NCBI GenBank assembly: GCA_036389485.1
Contig: DASVPR010000018.1
Span: forward strand, 62,001-126,000
Length of the DNA stretch: 64,000 nt
DNA from: CADCVT01 sp036389485
Lineage (GTDB): Bacteria > Actinomycetota > Thermoleophilia > Solirubrobacterales > Solirubrobacteraceae
Direction of reading: 5' to 3'
In this document: piece after piece, positions 58,247 through 64,000 of the stretch
Numbering within the stretch: position 1 is the first letter of the stretch
How the letters are laid out: each line of letters opens with the position of its first letter
Translations under genes and position numbers: made by a program
Notes under the pieces: generated by a model
Database searches by the model: none
Seen by the model: only the letters and a program-made list of their open reading frames with translations
What the model was told of the DNA's origin: nothing

Positions 58247-59724
58247 TCGCGCGGCTCGCCGTGGCCCCCGCCGCCCGGGGTCTCGATCCGCAGTCGCTGC
58301 CCCTCGCGCAGCTCTCCCGTCGCCTTCGGCGGCAGCTCCTCGCCGTCGAGCAGGTTGCGGCCCTTCGCGCCCGGCGCCCCGCCCGCCGCGCCGGCCGGCG
58401 CGTGGCGCCGGCGCTCGGTGATGAGCGAGTACGTCATGTCGGCGAGCGCCTCGACCTCGCGCACCACGCCGTCGCCGCCCCGGTGCTCGCCGGCGCCGCC
58501 CGACCCGCGGCGCAGCGCGTACTCGGTCACGCGCAGCGGGAACTCCAGCTCGAGCGCCTCCACCGGCGTGTTCAGCGTGTTGCTCATCGCGACGTGGACG
58601 CCGCTCGGGCCGTCGGCGTCGGGGCACGCGCCCTGGCCGCCGCCGAGCGTCTCGTAGTACGTGAACGCGTCGCTCCCCAGCGTCAGGTTGTTCATCGTCC
58701 CCTGGCCGAGCGCGCGGCCGAACGCGCGCAGGACGAGGTCGGCCACGCGCGAGGAGGTCTCGACGTTCCCGCCGACCACGGCCGCCGGCGCCCGCGCGTT
58801 GAGCAGCGAGCCCTCGGGCGCGCGGACGTGCAGCGGCCGCGCCGCGCCGGCGCTCGCGGGGATGTCGGGGTCGGTGAGCACGCGCAGCGCGAACAGGCAC
58901 GCGGACTCCGTCACCGCCAGCGGGCAGTTGAGGTTGCCGCGGTGCTGCTCGGCGCTGCCGGCGAAGTCGAGGACGAGCTCGTCGCCGCGGACCTCCGCGC
59001 GCAGCCGCAGCTCGAGGTCGCCGTCGGCCGCCTCGAGCACGTCGACGGCCTCGCGCACGCCGTCCTCCATCTCGGCGAGCTGCGCCCGCGTCCGCCGCTC
59101 GGCGTAGGCGATGACCTCGTCGGTCGCCTCCGCGAGCCGGTCGGCGCCCATCCGGCCGGCCAGCTCGCGCAGCCGCTTCGCCCCGAGCGCGTTCGCCGCG
59201 ACCTGCGCGCGCAGGTCGGCGCGGCGCTGCTGCGGCTGGCGCATCCGGCCCGCCAGCTCGTCGACGAGGTCCGGCGTCAGGCGCTGCGGCCCGATGACGA
59301 CGCCCTCCTCGTCGAGTGTCGTCGAGTCGGCCGGCATCGAGCCCGGGATGCGGCCGCCGACGTCCGCATGGTGGGCGCGGCTCGCCGCGAACCCGAGCAG
59401 GCGGTCATCGGCGAACACCGGCGTGATCACGGTGATGTCGGGGAGGTGCGTCCCGCCGGCGAACGGGTCGTTGAGGATCCACGCGACGCCGTCGGTGTGC
59501 TGCTCGCCGAGCACCGCGCGCACCGCCGCCGGCATCGCCCCGAGGTGGACCGGGATGTGCTCGGCCTGCATGACCATCTGCCCGTCGGGGTCGAAGAGCG
59601 CGGTCGAGCAGTCGCGGCGCTCCTTGATGTTCGCGGAGTGCGCGGCGCGGACGAGCACCGCGCCCATCTCCTCGCACGCGGCGCGCAGCGCGCCGGTCGC
59701 GACCTGCAGCTCAACCGGATCGAT
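58243..59724 (-). CDS. hyuB: Hydantoinase B/oxoprolinase family protein, probable ATC start
   Basis: About 493 residues if translation begins at ATC 59724. This choice gives the family N-terminus (DPVELQVATGALRAACEEMGAVLVRAAHSANIKERRD); no ATG, GTG or TTG occurs in frame before ATG 59667, which would remove 19 conserved residues. Further hallmarks are EHIPVHLGAMPAAVRAV, NDPFAGGTHLPDITVITPVF and GTMNNLTLGSDAFTYYETLGGGQGA. HyuB works with HyuA to open hydantoin or 5-oxoproline rings with ATP. The start overlaps the hyuA stop by 14 bp. Confidence 0.9.
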   Translation of the reverse strand: MDPVELQVATGALRAACEEMGAVLVRAAHSANIKERRDCSTALFDPDGQMVMQAEHIPVHLGAMPAAVRAVLGEQHTDGVAWILNDPFAGGTHLPDITVITPVFADDRLLGFAASRAHHADVGGRIPGSMPADSTTLDEEGVVIGPQRLTPDLVDELAGRMRQPQQRRADLRAQVAANALGAKRLRELAGRMGADRLAEATDEVIAYAERRTRAQLAEMEDGVREAVDVLEAADGDLELRLRAEVRGDELVLDFAGSAEQHRGNLNCPLAVTESACLFALRVLTDPDIPASAGAARPLHVRAPEGSLLNARAPAAVVGGNVETSSRVADLVLRAFGRALGQGTMNNLTLGSDAFTYYETLGGGQGACPDADGPSGVHVAMSNTLNTPVEALELEFPLRVTEYALRRGSGGAGEHRGGDGVVREVEALADMTYSLITERRRHAPAGAAGGAPGAKGRNLLDGEELPPKATGELREGQRLRIETPGGGGHGEPRD

Positions 59725-61612
59725 GGAGCACCACCGTCCCGTGGTCGTCGACTTCGCCGCTCCAGCCGCGCGGCACCGCCAGCGTCGCCTCGGGCAGCGC
59801 GCAGACCGCCGGCCCCTCGACCCGCGTGCCGGGCGGCAGCTCGCCGCGCAGGACCTCCGTCTCCTCGCCCAGGACCGTCGAGCGCCGCGCGCGCTCGGGC
59901 TCGCCGCCCGAGGCCGCCAGCTCGACGCGCGGCCCGGCGACGCGCGCGGTCGCCCGCACCGTCACGACCTCGACCTCTCCATCCTCCTCGACGAACCCGT
60001 AGCGCTCCTCGTGGGCGCGCGGGAAGTCGGACGGGTCGCCGACGGTCAGCTCGAACGACTGCCCCCTGAAGCGGCAGTCGTAGACGACCTCGCTCTCGGC
60101 GTCGCCGCCCCCGATCCGCGCGCGCGCCTCCTCGACCAGCTCGCCGACGTCGTACTCGCGGCCCAGGACCGTGCGCTGCACGTCCACCCGGCGGTCGGCG
60201 GCGGCGAGGCCGAGCGCGCTGAGCACGCCGCCGGCGCGCGGGCAGACGATCCGGTCGATGCCGAGCTCGTCGGCGATGTCGGCCGCGTGCAGGCCGCCAG
60301 CGCCGCCGAACGCGAGCAGCGCGAAGCCGCGCGGGTCGACGCCGCGCTCGACGGTCATGACCCGCAGCGCGCGCACCATCTCGGCGTTCGCGACGCGGAC
60401 GATCCCGCGCGCCGCCTCCTCGACGTCGTCGAAGCCGAGCCTCCCGAGCGCCTCGGCGGCGGCGTCCGCGTCCAGCGCGACCCCGCCCGCCAGGGGCGTC
60501 TCGCGGTCGAGCAGGCCGAGGACGAGGTTGGCGTCGGTCACCGTCGGCTCCGTGCCGCCGCGGCCGTAGCAGGCCGGGCCGGGATCGGCGCCCGCGCTCC
60601 GCGGCCCGACCCGCAGCGCGCCGCCCGGGTCGATCCATCCGATCGACCCGCCGCCCGCGCCGACCGTGTGGATGTCGACCATCGGCAGCGTCAGCGGGCG
60701 CCCGCCGACCTCGCGGCCCGCGGTCTCGCGGACGCGCCCGTCCTCGACCACGCACACGTCGCACGAGGTCCCGCCCATGTCGAAGCAGAGCAGGTCGGGG
60801 ACGCCGGTCCGCTCCGCGATCAGCGCCGCCGCGGCGGCGCCGCCCGCCGGGCCGGAGAGCACGGTCAGCGCCGCGTGCCGCGCGGCCAGCTCCGCGTCGG
60901 CCAGCCCTCCGCTCGACTGCATGATCGAGGGGTGGGGGAGGCCCGCCGCCTCGCCGCGCCGCACCAGCTCGCGCAGGTACCGGGCGAGCAGCGGCGAGAG
61001 CGCGGCGTCCACCTCGGTCGTCGCAGCACGCTCGAACTCGCGGAACGTCCCGACGACGTCGTGGGAGAGCGACACGTGGACGTCGCCCGCCTCGGCGAGC
61101 GCGGCCCCGATCGCGCGCTCGTGCTCGGGGAAGCGGTCGGCGTGCAGCAGGCACACCGCGACCGCCTCGGGCTCGTGATCGAGCACCTCGCGCGCGACCG
61201 CCCCGGCGTCGCGCAGCTCGCGGATCACACCCTCCGGACCGGTCCGCTCCGGCGCGCCGACCCGGCGCTCGGGCGGCACCAGCGGCGCCGGGTGCCGCGC
61301 GCACAGCCGGTAGAGGTCCTTGCGCCGCTGGCGGCCCAGCTCCACCACGTCCGTGAACCCCTCGGTCGCGACCAGCACCGTCCGCGCGCCCTTGCGCTCG
61401 AGCAGCGCGTTCGTCGCGACCGTCATCCCGTGGGCGAACTGCGTCACCTCCTCCGCGGCACGGCCGGCCTTCTCGAGCGCGGCCTCGACCGCGGCGAGGA
61501 CACCGCGCGACTGGTCCTCCGGCGTCGAGGGCGCCTTCGCCGTGACGGGACGGCCGTCGACGACGAGCACGGCGTCGGTGAACGTCCCGCCGACGTCGAC
61601 GCCGAGGAGCAA
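59711..61612 (-). CDS. hyuA: Hydantoinase A/oxoprolinase family protein
   Basis: A 633-residue ATP-dependent amidohydrolase subunit with an actin-like ATPase fold. The N-terminal phosphate loop is LLGVDVGGTFTDAVLVVDGR. THE family blocks FAHGMTVATNALLERKGARTVLVATEGF, SGPAGGAAAAALIAERTGVPDLLCFDMGGTSCDV and GAGGGSIGWID are present. TTG 61612 is the only start possible because an in-frame TAG lies two codons upstream. It is followed by hyuB with a 14-bp overlap; together they probably act on a hydantoin, oxoproline or N-methyl cyclic amide. Confidence 0.94.
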   Translation of the reverse strand: MLLGVDVGGTFTDAVLVVDGRPVTAKAPSTPEDQSRGVLAAVEAALEKAGRAAEEVTQFAHGMTVATNALLERKGARTVLVATEGFTDVVELGRQRRKDLYRLCARHPAPLVPPERRVGAPERTGPEGVIRELRDAGAVAREVLDHEPEAVAVCLLHADRFPEHERAIGAALAEAGDVHVSLSHDVVGTFREFERAATTEVDAALSPLLARYLRELVRRGEAAGLPHPSIMQSSGGLADAELAARHAALTVLSGPAGGAAAAALIAERTGVPDLLCFDMGGTSCDVCVVEDGRVRETAGREVGGRPLTLPMVDIHTVGAGGGSIGWIDPGGALRVGPRSAGADPGPACYGRGGTEPTVTDANLVLGLLDRETPLAGGVALDADAAAEALGRLGFDDVEEAARGIVRVANAEMVRALRVMTVERGVDPRGFALLAFGGAGGLHAADIADELGIDRIVCPRAGGVLSALGLAAADRRVDVQRTVLGREYDVGELVEEARARIGGGDAESEVVYDCRFRGQSFELTVGDPSDFPRAHEERYGFVEEDGEVEVVTVRATARVAGPRVELAASGGEPERARRSTVLGEETEVLRGELPPGTRVEGPAVCALPEATLAVPRGWSGEVDDHGTVVLHRSG

Positions 61613-61763
61613 CCGCTACCGGACCACCCGGAAGCGCACGAGGTCGCGGCTGCGGCGCGCCGAGGCGGCCGCGCCGCAGCGGACGACGGCGAGGATGAGG
61701 AGCGAGAGGCGCGTTCCCGGACCCTATGCCGGGGCGGCGCGGTGCTGCAAGCAGGACGCATCA

Positions 61764-61781
61764 GGGGCGCGCCCGCGCCCC
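61764..61781 (-). terminator. GC palindrome after the 61801 gene
   Basis: GGGGCGCG and CGCGCCCC with a 2-nt centre lie 20 bp past the stop of the minus-strand gene at 61801 and upstream of hyuA. It may terminate that transcript. The rest of 61613-61800 shows no gene. Confidence 0.4.
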
Positions 61782-61800
61782 GCGCCCTCCGGTCGAACCT

Positions 61801-62229
61801 CTAGGCGGCGACGAGCTCCTGCTCTTCGGTCTCCGCCAGGTGCTGATGCGACGGGCAGTAGCCGTTGTGCGGCAGAGGGACCCGCTGGCATGCCGTCCCC
61901 TTGCGCGTGGTCGCGCGGCACTGCAGCGGATTGCCGTTCACGTCGTAGCCCGCCTTGGGGATGCTGTCGAGGTACACCTCGGCAGCATGGACGTACACGT
62001 TGATGACGCTCCAGACGCGCGCCTGGGCGGTCATCGGGAAGCAGAAGCGCACGTCGTTGAACAGCGTCCGTGCCGGCCGTGCGAAGTAGTGCCGGTCGGT
62101 GGCCAGACGCTCCATCGTCTGCTCGCACGCCCTGAGCACATGCTCGTGGGCGCTGCAACCGGGCCGACCCGCGCGCGCATCGACATGCGGAGCCAGCTCC
62201 CGGTAGATCCCCCGGCTGTACTGGAACAT
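61801..62229 (-). CDS. Uncharacterised protein with a Cys/His-rich C-terminal motif
   Basis: A 142-residue protein. ATG 62229 has GAGGG 5 nt upstream. The N-terminal ~90 residues are helical (ERLATDRHYFARPARTLFNDVRFCFP, VWSVINVYVHAAEVYLDSI). The C-terminal part contains CRATTRKGTACQRVPLPHNGYCPSHQHL, a C-x7-C-x10-C-x2-H-type pattern. The motif resembles the short zinc-binding DUF5763-like module seen in many bacteria. A nucleic-acid or regulatory role is possible but unproven. It is monocistronic. Confidence 0.7.
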   Translation of the reverse strand: MFQYSRGIYRELAPHVDARAGRPGCSAHEHVLRACEQTMERLATDRHYFARPARTLFNDVRFCFPMTAQARVWSVINVYVHAAEVYLDSIPKAGYDVNGNPLQCRATTRKGTACQRVPLPHNGYCPSHQHLAETEEQELVAA

Positions 62230-62340
62230 ATGGACCCTCGATCCCTCCTCTGGATCACCCCGGAGCGACTGGATTTTGCCCCGGGGCCTAGAAGCGGGAA
62301 CGTGCCGTTTGTTGATTTGGCGTTAAGAAGACGCCGTCGT

Positions 62341-63792
62341 TCAAGTCCACGCCCGGAATTCAGGCGTGGCGTTTCCCCCCACGACGGCGTGATACCCGTC
62401 CAGTCCCGGATCGCAATCCGGGAAGTCACGCCGGCGATGCGCGCCCCTCGACTCCCGCCGGGCGAGCGCACACGCAGCGACAAGTCTGGCGAGTGGATGA
62501 GGATCGTGCGCCAGTTCCTCGAGTCCCTCCTGTGAGCGCTCCAATCCGGCGTGGCGCCACATGGCGTCCTTCGTCTGCTCGCCCGGCGGCTCGACGGGGT
62601 CGGGGGGCGGCGGCTCCGCGGTGGGTGCGGGCGGCGGCTCGTCGAGCGCGGCTCTCGCGGCGCGCGCGCCGAAGACGAAGCACTCGCTGAGGCTGTTGGA
62701 CGCCAGACGGTTCGCCCCGTGGAGACCGGTGCACGCCGATTCGCCGACCGCGTAGAGCCCTGGGATTGTCGAGCGGCCGTGCAGGTCGGTGACGATCCCG
62801 CCCATCATGTAGTGCGCGGCGGGCGCGACCGGGATGAGCTCCTTCGCGGGGTCGAGGCCGGAGTCGCTGAGGGCCTTGACGACGTTGGGGAACAGCCCCG
62901 GATCGATGCGGCGCATGTCGAGGCCGACGTGCGTGGCGCCGGTCTCCTTGAGCTTCGCGTGGATGGCGAGGGCGACCTCGTCGCGCGGCTTGAGCTCCTC
63001 GACGAAGCGCTCGCCGTCGGGGCCGTGGAGCGTCGCGCCCTCGCCGCGGATCGCCTCGGTGACGAGGAAGCCCTCGCGCCGCGGGATCCCCGTGACGGCG
63101 GTGGGGTGGAACTGGAGGAACTCGAGGTCGGCGAGCTCGGCGCCGGCGCGGTGGGCGAGGACCATCCCGGCGCCGGTGCTGCCCGGAGGGTTGGTGGTCC
63201 GGCTCCACAGCGCCGCGGCGCCCCCGGCGGTGATGACCGTCGCCCTGCTGCGAACGGCGCGGCCGGTCTCGACGAGGACGCCGACGACCTTGTGCTCGTG
63301 GCACCAGAGGTCGGTGGCCTTCGCCTCGATGACGGTGATGCTGTCGGTCTCCACCGCTCGCGCGGAGAGCTCGCGGACGACGCGGCGGCCCGTCGCGCTC
63401 CCCCCGGCGTGGACGACCCGGCGCTTCGAGTGCCCGCCCTCGAGGCCGAGCGCGAGGTTGCCGTGGCGGTCGGCGTCGAAGTGGACGCCGAGTCGCTCGA
63501 GGTGCCTGACCGCTTCCGGTGCCTCGGTGACAAGGGTCTGCGCCGCGCTGTGCCGCGTGAGGCCGCGGCCGGCCTGTTCGGTGTCTCTGAGGTGCTCCTG
63601 TGGCGAGTCGTCGTGTGCCAGCGCCGCCGCGATGCCGCCCTGCGCCCAGTAGCTCGCGGTCTGGGCGAGCGGCGTGGCGGAGATCAGGGCGACCGTCGCG
63701 CCGTGCTCGGCGGCGGCGAGGGCGGTGTAGAGCCCGGCCCCGCCCGCGCCGATGACGGCGACGTCGGCGTCGATCCTCGTCGGCGCGGGCAC
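62341..63792 (-). CDS. nadB: L-aspartate oxidase
   Basis: A 483-residue flavoprotein for the first step of de novo NAD synthesis (aspartate to iminoaspartate). The FAD loop is VAVIGAGGAGLYTALAAAEHG. The succinate-dehydrogenase-like blocks TASYWAQGGIAAAL, LEFLQFHPTAV, AAHYMMGGIVTDLHG and GLHGANRLASNSLSECFVFG are intact. The C-terminal GAHRRRDFP segment is typical of NadB. GTG 63792 has TACGGT (63800-63805) 7 nt upstream. nadA and nadC are not adjacent. A Pro-rich linker (EPPPAPTAEPPPPDPVEPP) before the C-terminal helices is longer than usual. Confidence 0.95.
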   Translation of the reverse strand: MPAPTRIDADVAVIGAGGAGLYTALAAAEHGATVALISATPLAQTASYWAQGGIAAALAHDDSPQEHLRDTEQAGRGLTRHSAAQTLVTEAPEAVRHLERLGVHFDADRHGNLALGLEGGHSKRRVVHAGGSATGRRVVRELSARAVETDSITVIEAKATDLWCHEHKVVGVLVETGRAVRSRATVITAGGAAALWSRTTNPPGSTGAGMVLAHRAGAELADLEFLQFHPTAVTGIPRREGFLVTEAIRGEGATLHGPDGERFVEELKPRDEVALAIHAKLKETGATHVGLDMRRIDPGLFPNVVKALSDSGLDPAKELIPVAPAAHYMMGGIVTDLHGRSTIPGLYAVGESACTGLHGANRLASNSLSECFVFGARAARAALDEPPPAPTAEPPPPDPVEPPGEQTKDAMWRHAGLERSQEGLEELAHDPHPLARLVAACALARRESRGAHRRRDFPDCDPGLDGYHAVVGGNATPEFRAWT

Positions 63793-63798
63793 GGCGGG

Positions 63799-63805
63799 TA
63801 CCGTA
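63799..63805. promoter_or_regulatory. Overlapping divergent -10 boxes of nadB and the deacetylase gene
   Basis: TACCGT on the plus strand (63799-63804) ends 8 nt before ATG 63813. TACGGT on the minus strand (63800-63805) ends 7 nt before GTG 63792. The two boxes overlap by five bases, so polymerase binding in the two directions should be mutually exclusive. Confidence 0.55.
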
Positions 63806-63812
63806 GCCCTCG

Positions 63813-64000
63813 ATGCCGCCCGCGGTCCTGCTGTCGCACCCGTCGTCGCTGTCGCATGACACGGGGGCGCACCCCGAGCGGGCGGCGCGGATCGTGGCGT
63901 TCGAGGAGGAGCTCTCGTCCCGCTCCCTCGCGCTCACCCGGCTCTCGTCCAGTGCGGCCGCGAGGGAGCTCCTGCTCGCGGTCCACCCTCCGGCGTATGT
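63813..64000 (+). CDS. Histone-deacetylase-like hydrolase (AcuC type), partial
   Basis: Sixty-two codons from ATG 63813 run off the window end. The visible N-terminus (VLLSHPSSLSHDTGAHPERAARIVAFEEEL ... ELLLAVHPPAYV) matches the start of bacterial HDAC/AcuC-family enzymes, where the HDTGxHPER block and the xVHxxxYV block are conserved. Family members deacetylate proteins or acetylpolyamines with Zn. The catalytic region lies beyond the window. It is divergent from nadB. Confidence 0.8.
   Translation, partial: MPPAVLLSHPSSLSHDTGAHPERAARIVAFEEELSSRSLALTRLSSSAAARELLLAVHPPAY

Noticed and set aside
1..64000. tRNA, rRNA, riboswitch or prophage signals
   Set aside because: No cloverleaf-like or rRNA-like stretch, transposase, integrase or phage structural gene was recognised by eye on either strand.

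Overview
The window is about 73% G+C, with GTG and TTG starts, actinobacterial -10 boxes and many small overlapping operons. Family content points to a deep-branching actinobacterium of the Thermoleophilia/Solirubrobacterales type. That content includes fenitrothion-hydrolase-type membrane proteins, LVIVD and RTX-like secreted proteins with Arg/Lys-rich tails, a CysO/CysM/JAMM cysteine route, and LAL-type LuxR regulators. The taxonomic placement is inference from gene content; there is no rRNA or tRNA gene in the window. The DNA looks like ordinary chromosome: no insertion sequence, prophage, CRISPR array or integrase was recognised. Genes are tightly packed and no gene-free stretch exceeds about 300 bases; the longest are 29700-29980, 25435-25629, 61613-61800 and 47963-48142.

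Layout. 1-5104: a partial membrane protein with a Vps62-like domain, a secreted LVIVD beta-propeller protein, an M48 protease, and a TetR regulator with a small membrane partner. 4971-9682: ogt, typA, an RTX/PASTA secreted protein and a frameshifted rarD. 9747-14604: RTX-like and SGNH secreted proteins, an ECF sigma factor with a SnoaL-like tail, a VOC protein, and a secreted protein with a KARRGA-repeat tail. 14700-20378: a LAL regulator, a sigma factor fused to an anti-sigma-like zinc motif and a membrane anchor, and a GH18-like protein. 20467-23821: an overlapping minus-strand operon (flavin amine oxidase, SMP-30-like protein, small DUF4177-like protein) and a deleted alpha/beta hydrolase. 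23855-29699: aldolase and PfkB kinase, HAD, FxsA, STAS and a DUF59 iron-sulfur assembly factor. 29981-41979: subtilase, a lipid block (WS/DGAT, epimerase, acyl-CoA dehydrogenase), M28 peptidase, ispH, a CaiB family protein, metallophosphoesterase and thioredoxin-fold protein. 42095-45471: secreted proteins and a cupredoxin / membrane protein / Sco1 cluster. 45546-51233: the sulfur-carrier cysteine pathway with ferritin-like exported proteins, TatA and a JAMM protease. 51230-64000: DUF1152, DUF1802, a hydroxyisobutyrate-type dehydrogenase, a 23-bp repeat array, a second LAL regulator, DUF427, hydantoinase HyuA/HyuB, nadB and the start of a histone-deacetylase-like gene.

How it works together. 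The most coherent pathway is protein-thiocarboxylate cysteine synthesis. A rhodanese-MoeB enzyme would charge a CysO-like carrier, CysM would make the CysO-cysteine adduct, and a JAMM protease would release cysteine. The first gene and cysM share a 17-bp promoter/operator element. CysO ends in Gly-Gly-Ala-Ser, so it probably needs trimming before use.

Three window-wide patterns stand out. At least sixteen genes that begin a transcription unit have a TANNNT box ending exactly 6-8 nt before the start codon, which predicts leaderless mRNAs. Six of thirteen convergent gene pairs share stop codons through a 4-bp CTAG or CTAA overlap. Eight exported proteins carry Arg/Lys-rich segments.
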